DNA of 64,000 nucleotides. Origin: Neolewinella persica DSM 23188 (lineage in GTDB: Bacteria > Bacteroidota > Bacteroidia > Chitinophagales > Saprospiraceae). This document shows positions 38,940 to 47,284 of the stretch, piece by piece. Below the pieces are notes generated by a model. That model was not told the origin of the DNA. It made no database searches and saw only the letters and a list, made by a program, of their open reading frames with translations. The stretch is taken from contig NZ_KB890431.1 of NCBI RefSeq assembly GCF_000373105.1, positions 47,944 through 111,943 on the forward strand, given 5' to 3'. A program made the translations under genes and the position numbers. Within the stretch, counting starts at the first letter, position 1. Each line of letters starts with the position of its first letter.

Positions 38940-39034
38940 AGGCAAATTAAGGAGCAGGGAATGGAAGCTGTACGCTTAATTAAAAAACAAATTGTTATAT
39001 TTTAATCGTATGTTTATCGGATAGATAACAAAAA

Positions 39035-39403
39035 ATGGCACGAAGTAAATCTTTATTGTTTGGTTTTGAGGAGCAACTTATTGCGAACTTTTCTCATGCG
39101 CTTAGCCATCCGGCCAGGGTGGTCATTCTCAGGAAATTAATTAGTAGGAAGGTATGTTCCTATCTTGAACTTATCGCTGAAGTCCCCCTTGCAGAAAGTA
39201 CCATCGAACAACATTTTCGATTATTGGAACGGACTGGATTGATGGTGAAGGCCATGAATGGGAAAGAAACTGGTTATAGCTTGGACCGGGAAGTATACCT
39301 TTTGAGCCTTGCGGCAATGCGGGAGCAGTTTAGGACGGATCGGGTTAAACATCGGCGGGTGTTGATTATTGAGGATGAGGTTGGACCACTAGTACTTCCG
39401 TAG
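39035..39403 (+). CDS. ArsR-like winged-helix regulator
   Basis: 122 aa. Winged-helix layout: FSHALSHPARVVILRKLISR (helices 1-2), CSYLELIAEVPLAESTIEQH (recognition helix), FRLLERTGLMVKAMNGKETG (helix end and wing). No metal-binding cysteine set is seen. The last residues (LVLP) and the stop codon are encoded by the first unit of the 55-bp repeat, so the gene's end has been formed or altered by the repeat. It is divergent from the Gfo/Idh/MocA gene and could control it. Confidence 0.85.
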   Translation: MARSKSLLFGFEEQLIANFSHALSHPARVVILRKLISRKVCSYLELIAEVPLAESTIEQHFRLLERTGLMVKAMNGKETGYSLDREVYLLSLAAMREQFRTDRVKHRRVLIIEDEVGPLVLP

Positions 39404-39744
39404 AAGTACGGGTGGAGCGTTGCCCGCACCTCCAGCCTGCTAAAAAGTACTTCCGTAGAAGTACGGGTTGAGTATTGCCCGCACCTCCAGCCTGCTAAAA
39501 AGTACTTCCGTAGAAGTACGGGTTGAGCGTTGCCCGCACTTCCAGTCTGCTAAAATGTACTTCCGTAGAAGTACGGGTGGAGCGTTGCCCGCACCTCCAG
39601 CCTGCTAAAATGTACTTCCGTAGAAGTACGGGTTGAGTATTGCCCGCACCTCCAGCCTGCTAAAATGTACTTCCGTAGAAGTACGGGTTGAGCGTTGCCC
39701 GCACCTCCAGCCTGCTAAAATGTACTTCCGTAGAAGTACGGGTT
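39392..39744. repeat. tandem array of 55-bp units, about 6.4 copies
   Basis: Units start at 39392, 39447, 39502, 39557, 39612, 39667 and 39722, exactly 55 bp apart; the seventh is cut after about 23 bp. Each begins with the hairpin GTACTTC-CGTA-GAAGTAC, continues GGGTTGAGCGTTGCCCGCAC and ends CTCCAGCCTGCTAAAA. Variation is limited to a few positions (GTGG/GTTG, GCGT/GTAT, AAAAA/AAAAT, one CTTCCAGT). The first unit overlaps the stop codon of the regulator gene. Confidence 0.95.
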
Positions 39745-39823
39745 AGATGTTTATCCCCGAAATTCACCCCTCCCCCGTAACCTTTCCCCCACAACCGTTA
39801 CTCTATAGCAGAAACCTCCACAA
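39745..39823. other. leader region of the sigma factor gene
   Basis: Short gap after the 55-bp array, before the start codon at 39824. C-rich, with no hairpin or clear promoter match. Confidence 0.4.
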
Positions 39824-40378
39824 ATGCCCTCCCAACCCCAACAAAACGCCTTCCTAAAATGGTACGCCCCCATTCACGATAGCTTCATCCGCTATTGTGA
39901 CGCTCGTTGTATGGGGATCGACGATCCGGAGGATATGGTCCAGGAGGCCATTCTGTCCACCTTGGAACAATGGGACGCACTGTCGGAGAAAGACAGGTTA
40001 CTCGCCTACATGATTGGCATTGTCAATAACCGACTCCGTAACCGACTCCGCTCCAAAGCGGTGCATCGGCGATTCGTCGAGGCACGTAAGCGAACCCTCG
40101 ACCAACGATTACCCGCCCGCCCGGAGGCCGCCTTAGACCTCCACTTCCTCCTTCGGGCAATGGACGAGCTGCCGCCAACGCAGCGCGAAGCGCTGCTCCT
40201 CCAGGCTGTAAGCGGCTTCAGTATTCAGGAGATCGCCAAAGTGCAACAAATAACCCCGGGAGCGGTGAAAACCCGGATCAGCCGTGCCCGCAAGCAATTG
40301 AAAGAATTACTGGCCGAAGATGGAAATCCGCTCAGCTTACGACAACGCCTCCACATCTACACCTCCATCCTGCTATGA
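39824..40378 (+). CDS. RNA polymerase sigma factor, sigma-70/ECF family
   Basis: 184 aa. Region 2 at about 12-90 (DDPEDMVQEAILSTLEQWDA, LAYMIGIVNNRLRNRLR) and region 4 at about 120-175 (LPPTQREALLLQAVSGFSIQ, EIAKVQQITPGAVKTRISRA). No anti-sigma gene is adjacent; the next gene is clpP after 170 bp. The upstream 55-bp hairpin array lies where its promoter should be. ECF subgroup not determined. Confidence 0.9.
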   Translation: MPSQPQQNAFLKWYAPIHDSFIRYCDARCMGIDDPEDMVQEAILSTLEQWDALSEKDRLLAYMIGIVNNRLRNRLRSKAVHRRFVEARKRTLDQRLPARPEAALDLHFLLRAMDELPPTQREALLLQAVSGFSIQEIAKVQQITPGAVKTRISRARKQLKELLAEDGNPLSLRQRLHIYTSILL

Positions 40379-40548
40379 ACGAACAGTAACCGGATAAAAA
40401 ACTGGCCTTACTGTCATCGCTTCCCCCAACGATATCGCTCGATACCGTTGCTGGATGGGTACGCACCGGAAGGCCGAAACCACGTTTTTACCCTTTAGTA
40501 TGGCTAACCCAAGTTGGTTGGCGAGTACCTAACTAACTTCAATGTTTT

Positions 40549-41217
40549 ATGGACGATTTTCTTCGCTACGCCCAGCTTGACCACGGCGTAACCCCCACCG
40601 CTATGCATACTACCCTGGGAAGTTTACGATCCAGTATTTCTCCTACGGTGATCGAGGAGCGACAACTCAACGTAGCACAACTTGACGTTTTCAGCCGATT
40701 GATGATGGACCGGATCATTTACCTCGGTGTAGCCATCAACGACCACGTCGCCAACGTCATCCAGGCCCAGTTGCTTTACCTGAACAGCGTGGACCCCAAG
40801 CGGGACATCACCCTTTTTATCAACTCCCCCGGAGGTTCCGTCACCGCCGGCCTGGGCATCTACGATACGATGCAGCACATCTCGCCCCGAGTGATTACCA
40901 CCTGTACCAGCATGGCCGCGAGTATGTCGGCGGTCCTCCTTTGTGCCGGCGCTCCGAAGACCCGCAGCATCCTTCCGCATGGCAGGGTCATGATCCACCA
41001 GCCAAGTGGGGGTATGCAGGGGCAATTCTCGGACATGCAGATCACTTACGACCTGTTTCGCGAATTGAAAACCGACCTCTACACCATCATGAGCAAGCAC
41101 AGCGGAAACCCCATGGAAGACATTGAGCGTGACGCAGATCGGGACAACTGGATGCGGGCGGAAGAGGCACTTGCTTATGGCTTTGTCGATGAAATATTAC
41201 GGAGCGAAAAAGTGTAG
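40549..41217 (+). CDS. clpP: ATP-dependent Clp protease proteolytic subunit
   Basis: 222 aa. Catalytic triad Ser125 (MAASMSA), His150 (RVMIHQP) and Asp199 (RDADRDNW). Other landmarks are ITLFINSPGGSVTAGLGIYD and AEEALAYGFVDEIL. The sequence before the nucleophile (TCTSMAASM) deviates from the common GQAASM, as in some second ClpP copies. The usual partners tig and clpX are not adjacent, so this may be an extra ClpP paralogue. It would form a barrel that degrades unfolded proteins delivered by a Clp ATPase. Confidence 0.92.
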   Translation: MDDFLRYAQLDHGVTPTAMHTTLGSLRSSISPTVIEERQLNVAQLDVFSRLMMDRIIYLGVAINDHVANVIQAQLLYLNSVDPKRDITLFINSPGGSVTAGLGIYDTMQHISPRVITTCTSMAASMSAVLLCAGAPKTRSILPHGRVMIHQPSGGMQGQFSDMQITYDLFRELKTDLYTIMSKHSGNPMEDIERDADRDNWMRAEEALAYGFVDEILRSEKV

Positions 41218-41248
41218 AGTTTGAGGTTGAAAACAATATTTGCGCAGA

Positions 41249-41334
41249 AGGCGGTAGCCGTCACGAGCGCAGCGAGATCCAAGTGTACGGCAGAACTACC
41301 AGACCATCTACTACTGAACTACAAGACTATTTAG
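41249..41334. repeat. GAGCGCAGCGAG motif and AGTTC/AGTC short repeats
   Basis: ACGAGCGCAGCGAG (41259-41272) is shared with 45283 and 48293. It is followed by agaactaccagaccatctac-type repeats (41292-41333) that run into the R19 copy at 41335. Confidence 0.55.
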
Positions 41335-41353
41335 GGCGCGGCCGCAGGTGCAT
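41335..41353 (-). repeat. R19 motif copy 11
   Basis: Minus-strand match differing only at position 1. The GCGCC end is joined to CTAAATAGTCTTGTAGTTC (read on the minus strand), and the other side has the purine-rich extension (taaggaacaggggaggag). Confidence 0.85.
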
Positions 41354-41507
41354 TGAACGGTTTAAGGAACAGGGGAGGAGAAATAATCTTTTTCTTTCAC
41401 CTTGTCCCCTTCCTTAAGTTTAGCTCCGTCATGATAGTGAAACCACCATTCTTCACTAGAGCTTGCGGGCAAAAAATACATTCTTGCAAGCCTGTCAACC
41501 GATTACA

Positions 41508-41837
41508 ATGAAAAAATTCATCGCCCTTTATTACAACAGTGGAGGCCAGCAGGCGGCACCACCTACCATGACCGAAGCCGAGCAAGCAGCCATGCTAGCA
41601 CCTTGGAAAGTGTGGAACGCGAAATATGGCGACCAGATCGTCGACCTTGGAGCACCACTTACACCTGCCTCCGCCAGCCACGATGGGGATTCCTGGAGCG
41701 GCTCCGCAAATACGGTAAGTGGCTTCTCCATCGTCCGTGCCGATAGCCTGGAGGCTGCCCGGGAAATGTTTGTCGGTCACCCCATCTACAACTATCCAGG
41801 CCAGTCCATCGAAATTAGCGAGTTCGGCCCCATGTAA
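41508..41837 (+). CDS. YCII/DGPF-domain protein 1
   Basis: 109 aa from the ATG at 41508 (MKKFIALYYNSGG). A small ferredoxin-like alpha/beta fold typical of YCII-related proteins: MTEAEQAAMLAPWKVWNAKY, then FSIVRADSLEAAREMFVGHP and a closing strand IEISEFGPM. First gene of a likely three-gene operon with another YCII protein (62 bp later) and a sigma factor. Such proteins are the hallmark neighbours of ECF42 sigma factors. The biochemical function is unknown. Confidence 0.85.
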   Translation: MKKFIALYYNSGGQQAAPPTMTEAEQAAMLAPWKVWNAKYGDQIVDLGAPLTPASASHDGDSWSGSANTVSGFSIVRADSLEAAREMFVGHPIYNYPGQSIEISEFGPM

Positions 41838-41899
41838 ACCCGATATTAGCAGAGCAATAGTCCTGCTGCCGCTGTTTAACAAAACCACAATTATCTGAT

Positions 41900-42247
41900 A
41901 TGAAAAAGTTTATGCTCGTATTCCTCGGAGCTGATTACGCCACTATGGGGCTATCCCCCGACGAAATGCAACAACGGATGGGCAAATGGTTTGCCTGGAA
42001 CCAGAAAATGCAAGATGCAGGCCAGGTGGAAACCGGCCATGCCCTGGATTCTACCAAAGTACGCCAGGTCTCCGGCCCGGCCAGAACGGTCACCGATCGT
42101 GCCGGATCAGAAGTTAAAGAGTTGATTGGCGGCTACTACGTTGTCAAAGCTGCCGATTTCGATGCCGCCGAAGTTATTGCCGCCGACTTCCCCGATTACG
42201 ATCTCGGCGGAACGGTAGAAATCCGCGAAGTCATGGTATTCAATTAA
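41900..42247 (+). CDS. YCII/DGPF-domain protein 2
   Basis: 115 aa. YCII family pattern: MKKFMLVFLGADYATMGLSP, MGKWFAWNQKMQDAGQVETG, VKELIGGYYVVKAADFDAAE, IREVMVF. Related in fold to the preceding protein but clearly different in sequence. Second gene of the apparent ECF42 operon. It could sense or process the signal that activates the sigma factor; that role is inferred from context only. Confidence 0.88.
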   Translation: MKKFMLVFLGADYATMGLSPDEMQQRMGKWFAWNQKMQDAGQVETGHALDSTKVRQVSGPARTVTDRAGSEVKELIGGYYVVKAADFDAAEVIAADFPDYDLGGTVEIREVMVFN

Positions 42248-42266
42248 TACTTGAATAACCACCCTA

Positions 42267-42322
42267 CATCCGATGCCTCTTTTCAAACGAGCGCAAGCCC
42301 AGTTCAAGAAGGGCATCGGATG
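42267..42322 (+). promoter_or_regulatory. 11-bp perfect inverted repeat before the ECF42 sigma gene
   Basis: CATCCGATGCC (42267-42277) and GGCATCGGATG (42312-42322) pair perfectly around a 34-nt loop in the 128-bp gap between the second YCII gene and the sigma gene. There is no T tract, so an mRNA-stability or attenuator hairpin, or an operator, is more likely than a terminator. Confidence 0.55.
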
Positions 42323-42375
42323 TTTAAACAACAAACTATCTTTACGGGTAAACCACACCGACCCCACTCCAGTCC

Positions 42376-43620
42376 ATGGCAGAGGAAAACCCAATGATCG
42401 ACTACCTCTTTCGGCACCAACACGGCAGGATGGTAGCCATCCTTTGCCGAATTTTCGGACTGGAACACCTGGAAACAATTGAAGACGCCGTTCAGGATAC
42501 TTTCATCAAGGCAATAGGAGCATGGCGGAACGAATTACCCGACAACCCTGAAGCCTGGCTCACCACAGCCGCCAAGAATCGGCTTATCGACCTTTTTAGG
42601 TCGATAAAGTCAGCGCGGGAACGCCACGAAAATCTGACTGTCACGGCAGCGATCGCGGTCGATCAACTTTTCCTCGACGACGAGATAGCCGACAGCCAAC
42701 TACGCATGATTTTTACCGCTTGTCACCCCGCGCTGGATCCACGTGACCAGATCGCTTTTGCCCTTAAGGCAATTGGTGGCTTTTCCCGTAAAGAGATCGC
42801 GGCAGCCCTGTTGCTAAAAGAGGAAACCATCAAAAAGCGGATAACCCGTGCGCGAAAGGCCGTGGCCGATAAAATTATACGTTTCGAAATACCGCAAGGT
42901 GAGCAACTCCGGATTCGGACGATCCGGGTGCTTGAAGTGATCTACCTGCTGTTCAACGAAGGATTTCATTCTGCACAGAAGGACCTTGCCGTAAGGAAAG
43001 AACTTTGCGGGGAGGCCCTACGACTTAGTAAAATGCTCATCGATAATCCGCTGACTTGCAATGCGGACGTCCAGGCACTATTCGCCCTGATGTGTTTTCA
43101 TTCGGCCCGATTAGACAGCAAGATCAACGAATCCAATGAAATTCTGGACCTTCGGACGCAGGACCGAAGTAAGTGGTATTTCCCCCTGGTGGTGGCCGGT
43201 AACGATATGATGAACCTTGCCACGGCTAGCGGGGAATACTCCGTTTACCATTATGAGGCAGCAATCGCTTGTGAGCATCTTCGCGCCCAAACTTTTGAAG
43301 AAACCAACTGGAAGGACATCCTTAAGTGGTACCAGAAGCTGGAGGCGCTTAACCCTTCTCCGTTTAACTTGCTCAATATGGCAGTGGTAAACCTGCAGCA
43401 AGCAGATTTTTCAGCCGCCCAGGATGTCTTACAGCAACTCGAGGAAGATCAACTGGGACAGCGGAAATACCTCTACCACGGCTGCTGGGCAGAATATTAC
43501 AAGAGAACAGGAGATGCTGCGCAGGCCATCCACCAGTACGACGTAGCTATAAGTATGGTACCTAACGATCTGGAGAAAGAATACCTGCTGAAAAAGCGGG
43601 AACGGGTGAAGGCCGACTGA
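42376..43620 (+). CDS. ECF42-type RNA polymerase sigma factor with C-terminal TPR extension
   Basis: 414 aa, far longer than a plain ECF factor. Region 2 (HQHGRMVAILCRIFGLEHLE, TIEDAVQDTFIKAI) and region 4 (IAFALKAIGGFSRKEIAAAL, EETIKKRITRARKAVADKI) occupy the first ~175 residues. The rest is helical with TPR-like repeats (LLNMAVVNLQQADFSAAQDV, YYKRTGDAAQAIHQYDVAIS). This architecture, with DGPF/YCII genes directly upstream and no anti-sigma gene, defines group ECF42. The C-terminal domain is thought to control activity in place of an anti-sigma factor. Confidence 0.9.
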   Translation: MAEENPMIDYLFRHQHGRMVAILCRIFGLEHLETIEDAVQDTFIKAIGAWRNELPDNPEAWLTTAAKNRLIDLFRSIKSARERHENLTVTAAIAVDQLFLDDEIADSQLRMIFTACHPALDPRDQIAFALKAIGGFSRKEIAAALLLKEETIKKRITRARKAVADKIIRFEIPQGEQLRIRTIRVLEVIYLLFNEGFHSAQKDLAVRKELCGEALRLSKMLIDNPLTCNADVQALFALMCFHSARLDSKINESNEILDLRTQDRSKWYFPLVVAGNDMMNLATASGEYSVYHYEAAIACEHLRAQTFEETNWKDILKWYQKLEALNPSPFNLLNMAVVNLQQADFSAAQDVLQQLEEDQLGQRKYLYHGCWAEYYKRTGDAAQAIHQYDVAISMVPNDLEKEYLLKKRERVKAD

Positions 43621-43695
43621 TTTATAACGGATATTTGTCCATTATTCGAAGCCCTTGAGGGACCACGAGGTCACACATTGTTCCTCCAACTTCCC

Positions 43696-43714
43696 TTGCA
43701 CCTGCGACCGCGCC
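43696..43714 (+). repeat. R19 motif copy 12
   Basis: One substitution (position 12), followed by TAAAAA. Located between the ECF42 gene and the NDH-2 gene. Confidence 0.85.
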
Positions 43715-43861
43715 TAAAAAGCGAGAAAAAGGAGAACTTTACTCCAGCTAAAACCTTAACAATAGACGAGGTTTTGATGCCCCTCACTTTCTTTAGTGTA
43801 GAACTTATTGCCCTCAGTGCCTTAGTGGTTATTTATCCTTTTCTCCCTTTCCCCTTTATTT

Positions 43862-45166
43862 ATGGATCCAACTACAAAAATAAACATCCCCGAATCCACC
43901 AGAGAACGTATCGTAATCATTGGTGGCGGATTTGGCGGGTTGCAGCTGGCCCGCAAACTGACCCGAAAGGATCTGTACCAGGTAGTGTTGATCGATAAGA
44001 ACAATTACCACCAATTCCAGCCGCTGTTTTACCAGGTGGCGATGGCTGGTTTGGAGCCAAGTAGCATCGTCTTTCCTTTCCGTAAGCTGTTTCAGGGCAA
44101 GAAGAATATTTTTATCAGGGTAACGGAGGTCACCAGTATTGACCCGATTAAAAAGACACTGCAAACGCCCCTGGGTTTCTGTAATTACGACCACGTAATC
44201 ATCGCTACAGGCGCTGATACCAATTTTTTCGGAAACGAGAACATCGCTAAGTATGCCCTACCGATGAAGTCCGTTTCGGAGGCACTTTATCTGCGGAATA
44301 ACATCCTTGATGATTACGAAGATGCCCTCACTACACCAGATTATGACCCCCGTCAGGAACTTGTCGATATCGTTATTGTCGGCGGTGGTCCCACGGGAGT
44401 AGAGCTGGCCGGCTCCCTGGCTGAAATGAAAAAACACATCCTGCCCAAGGATTATCCGGAACTGAACATCGAGGAGGAAGTTGATATTTACCTCGTGCAA
44501 TCCGGCGGAGAATTGCTTAAAGGCTTTAGCGCCGAAAGCAGCGAGAAAGCACTGAAGTATCTTGAAGACATGGGTGTTAAAGTGCTCCTGAACAGCCGGG
44601 TCACAGACTTTGATGGGAACCTCGTCCACTTCAATGATGGGCGTTCCATTCCAACCCAAAAGGTTATCTGGGCAGCCGGTATTAAAGGAATGCCGGTCGA
44701 TGGATTACCCGAAACCTCGGTCACTTACGGTAATCGCCTGGCTGTAGATCGATTCGGCAGGGTAAAGGACACGGAAAATATCTACGCGGTAGGCGACGTC
44801 GCCTATATGGAGGAACCTAATTGGCCCAAAGGCCATCCGCAAGTCGCGCAGGTAGCAATGCAGATGGGCAGTAACCTGGCCAGGAATTTTACCAACCGCA
44901 TCAAGGGAAAAGAGGAAGTGCTTTTTACTTACAATGACAAGGGAAGCATGGCCACCGTTGGTCGGGCCCGCGCCGTGGTTGATGTGCCCAAACCCAAATT
45001 TCAGTTTGGTGGCTTTTTTGCCTGGCTGCTATGGCTGCTTGTCCACCTGTTTGCCATTCTCGGGACCCGAAACAAGGTGTTTGTTTTCATCAATTGGGTG
45101 GTAAACTACATCAATTATAACCAGAGCCTGAGACTGATCATCAAACCTAAAATTAAGGAATTGTAG
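43862..45166 (+). CDS. ndh: type II NADH dehydrogenase (NDH-2)
   Basis: 434 aa. FAD-binding GGGFGG (21-26), VVLIDKNNYHQFQPLFYQVA, the quinone-site-like AMAGLEPSSIVFPFRKLF, then the NADH-binding GGGPTGVELAGSLAEMKKH, a central VIWAAGIKGMPV and the FAD-contacting IYAVGDVA. The C-terminus (about 375-434) has amphipathic and hydrophobic helices (FFAWLLWLLVHLFAILGTRN) for peripheral membrane attachment. NDH-2 passes electrons from NADH to quinone without pumping protons. Single gene. Confidence 0.95.
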   Translation: MDPTTKINIPESTRERIVIIGGGFGGLQLARKLTRKDLYQVVLIDKNNYHQFQPLFYQVAMAGLEPSSIVFPFRKLFQGKKNIFIRVTEVTSIDPIKKTLQTPLGFCNYDHVIIATGADTNFFGNENIAKYALPMKSVSEALYLRNNILDDYEDALTTPDYDPRQELVDIVIVGGGPTGVELAGSLAEMKKHILPKDYPELNIEEEVDIYLVQSGGELLKGFSAESSEKALKYLEDMGVKVLLNSRVTDFDGNLVHFNDGRSIPTQKVIWAAGIKGMPVDGLPETSVTYGNRLAVDRFGRVKDTENIYAVGDVAYMEEPNWPKGHPQVAQVAMQMGSNLARNFTNRIKGKEEVLFTYNDKGSMATVGRARAVVDVPKPKFQFGGFFAWLLWLLVHLFAILGTRNKVFVFINWVVNYINYNQSLRLIIKPKIKEL

Positions 45167-45242
45167 CACTTTACTTTAGATATGGTGATTAGTCGCACAG
45201 ACAGCCTATTGGCTTTGATAGCTTACTTGATTTATAACGCTC

Positions 45243-45312
45243 CCGCAGCGCCCTGTTCACTTCGTTCGTATCGCCTGCGAGCGTAGCGAGCGCTCCCTTA
45301 CGGTAGCCCAAT
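45243..45312. repeat. GAGCGTAGCGAGC repeat copy
   Basis: The region contains GCGAGCGTAGCGAGCGC (45278-45294), itself an imperfect palindrome, followed by TTACGGTAGCCC. Similar sequences are at 41249 and twice at 48227-48326. Between convergent genes. Confidence 0.55.
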
Positions 45313-45433
45313 CGCATATCAAATATTACCATCAAATATCGCATATTCTACAAGAGAAGCGAGCTGAAATAGGCGGCAGGCTGCCTTCTACCCTCTACCA
45401 AGCGCTGTACTTCGTGCTCGGAATTACTCATGT

Positions 45434-46174
45434 TTAGCCGAGCCAAGAAATCGCCCGCTTCCGCTCAGAAGTCCCAAAAGCAGACAGCTCCAGCCCGGGT
45501 GTCAACAGATCACTGAGGCGAACGGTAGTCTTTAACCAGCTTTGATCACCGATGATGGCCATCCGTTCCACATTTTTATACTGTTTTACCGAGGTTTTAA
45601 GGTCTTCCATCAGGGCCTGGCCGGAGAAGCCGGGGGAGGTGATGATTTCCAACATGATTCGCGCTTTTCCGTATTTATCGGCCTGTTCCTCGATCAGGGT
45701 ATTGATCCGGTCGTAGTCAGCGGTATTCATTTTGCCAACGATGGCGAGGCCGAGCAGGCGGGTGTCGCCCAGGTCTATTTCTTTTAACGACTCTGCTACT
45801 TCCGGTGCGGGATCGAGTTTAAGCCAGGCGTGCGCCAACTCGCCTTCGCTAAGAGCGAATGTCTTAATCTCCATTCGGGGAGTGAGCCAATCCACACTAC
45901 CCGTAAGGGAGGCCAGCCAGCCGTGATCGGTCAGGATGGCATACTTCTCTATCTTATCCCACAACTCTTTCTTCGTTTTTAGGGTCTTCCAAAAGGTCTG
46001 GAAACTCTGGAAACCGCCAATATTTTTAATGTTGCCGAGCAGGCGAAGTCTACCGTGTGTGATCACTTTAGCTTCTACAGCGATGAGCAGTTTGCGGATA
46101 CCTTCGTCATCTACCTCACCGTCGAGGGTGAAACCGAGAAGATTAGGCTGGGAGAGCGGGAAAACGGAGATCAT
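45434..46174 (-). CDS. tandem SpoIIAA/STAS-like domain protein
   Basis: 246 aa from the ATG at 46174 (MISVFPLSQPNLLGFTLDGE); an upstream in-frame start is less likely. Two similar ~120-residue units follow each other: FTLDGEVDDEGIRKLLIAVE ... YAILTDHGWLASLTGSVDWL and LAIVGKMNTADYDRINTLIE ... MAIIGDQSWLKTTVRLSDLL. Each fits the SpoIIAA-like (STAS/CRAL-TRIO-like) family usually seen as single-domain proteins of ~120 aa. No signal peptide. Role unknown. Confidence 0.8.
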   Translation of the reverse strand: MISVFPLSQPNLLGFTLDGEVDDEGIRKLLIAVEAKVITHGRLRLLGNIKNIGGFQSFQTFWKTLKTKKELWDKIEKYAILTDHGWLASLTGSVDWLTPRMEIKTFALSEGELAHAWLKLDPAPEVAESLKEIDLGDTRLLGLAIVGKMNTADYDRINTLIEEQADKYGKARIMLEIITSPGFSGQALMEDLKTSVKQYKNVERMAIIGDQSWLKTTVRLSDLLTPGLELSAFGTSERKRAISWLG

Positions 46175-46399
46175 AACTTTGTTGGTCTGTAGTAATAAGA
46201 AATGGTCGAATGAATGACCAGTATTATAACAACACAACGTAAAATTAAAGGTCGGGGTTGGCGCTCGTTAATCGACCAATCAACTATTTCTTTGGACGGA
46301 TAATTGAATAAGAGAAGGGTAGATGGAAGAAATGGCTGCCGCAGTTGCTATTCCTGGCGCTGCGCTTGTTCGCCTTTGAAAAACGTACCTTACGGCCCA

Positions 46400-46445
46400 A
46401 CATACCAATAGTCTGATCGTCAATAGACCAATAGACCAAAACACT
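46400..46445 (+). repeat. short AATAGTC/AATAGACC repeats upstream of the exonuclease gene
   Basis: AATAGTCTGATCGTCAATAG followed by ACCAATAGACCAAAACAC, ending just before the ATG at 46450. Confidence 0.5.
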
Positions 46446-46449
46446 ACAC

Positions 46450-47253
46450 ATGCTACCCCTAACTAACGACATCGTATTCTTTGACCTCGAAGCTACCGGA
46501 CTCAACATCGTTCAGGATCGCATCGTCCAGGTAGGCTTTGTTAAGCTATTTGCTGACGGTCGACCCGCCGAAGAACTGGAGATGAAAATCAATCCAACCG
46601 TACCGGTTAGTGCGGAGGCTGCCGCCATCCATGGCATGACCAACGAAGACCTGAAGGATGAACCCGTCTTCGCCGAGGTTGCGCAGCAACTCTACGATTT
46701 TATTGGAGACGCCGACCTGGGGGGCTACAATTCTAATCGCTACGATGTGCCGCTGCTGCAGGAGGAATTCTACCGCGCCGGCATCTACCTCGATACGGCA
46801 AATCGTCGATTGATCGACGCCCAGCAGATCTTCTACCGCATGGAGCCCCGTACCCTTAGCGCAGCCCTGAAGTTCTACGCCGGTAAAACAATGGAAAATG
46901 CCCACGATGCGCTTGCTGACGTCCGCGCTACCGTCGATATCTTCCAGGGCCAATTGGATAAATACAAAGACGCTGAGTACACCGACGACGATGGCAACAC
47001 TTCAACACCATTCTCCAACATGGACACGGTTGCCGCCTTCTGTCAGGATGATCGCTTCCTTGATGCCACCCGCCGCCTGAAAAAAGCCCCCGACGGCACC
47101 CCGCAGTTCAACTTCGGGAAGTACTCCGGCCAGGCGGTTGCCGACGTTTTCGCCAAAGACCCCAGCTACCTTAAGTGGATACTTTCCAAGGACTTCAGCA
47201 CGGAGGTTAAGGCCTTGGTTAAGGCCATTGATGATCAGCGGAGGAGAGGCTAG
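46450..47253 (+). CDS. DEDDh 3'-5' exonuclease (DnaQ-like) with ExoX-like C-terminus
   Basis: 267 aa. Exonuclease residues Asp12 and Glu14 (FFDLEATG), Asp99 (NRYDVPLL), His152 and Asp157 (AHDALAD). The HGMTNEDL block is also typical. The C-terminal ~50 residues (FNFGKYSGQAVADVFAKDPS YLKWIL) form the small ExoX-type C-terminal domain. Such stand-alone exonucleases act in repair or RNA/DNA trimming rather than as the polymerase III epsilon subunit. Followed 31 bp later by the M50-like gene. Confidence 0.92.
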   Translation: MLPLTNDIVFFDLEATGLNIVQDRIVQVGFVKLFADGRPAEELEMKINPTVPVSAEAAAIHGMTNEDLKDEPVFAEVAQQLYDFIGDADLGGYNSNRYDVPLLQEEFYRAGIYLDTANRRLIDAQQIFYRMEPRTLSAALKFYAGKTMENAHDALADVRATVDIFQGQLDKYKDAEYTDDDGNTSTPFSNMDTVAAFCQDDRFLDATRRLKKAPDGTPQFNFGKYSGQAVADVFAKDPSYLKWILSKDFSTEVKALVKAIDDQRRRG

Positions 47254-47284
47254 GAGCTAGAAAATCATACAAAATCCTACTAAA

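Noticed and set aside
39392..39744. CRISPR array
   Set aside because: The whole 55-bp unit is repeated almost unchanged, so there are no unique spacers, and no cas genes are nearby.
41668..41684. R19-like sequence in the first YCII gene (acacctgcctccgcc)
   Set aside because: Several mismatches in the conserved part, and it encodes ordinary family residues.
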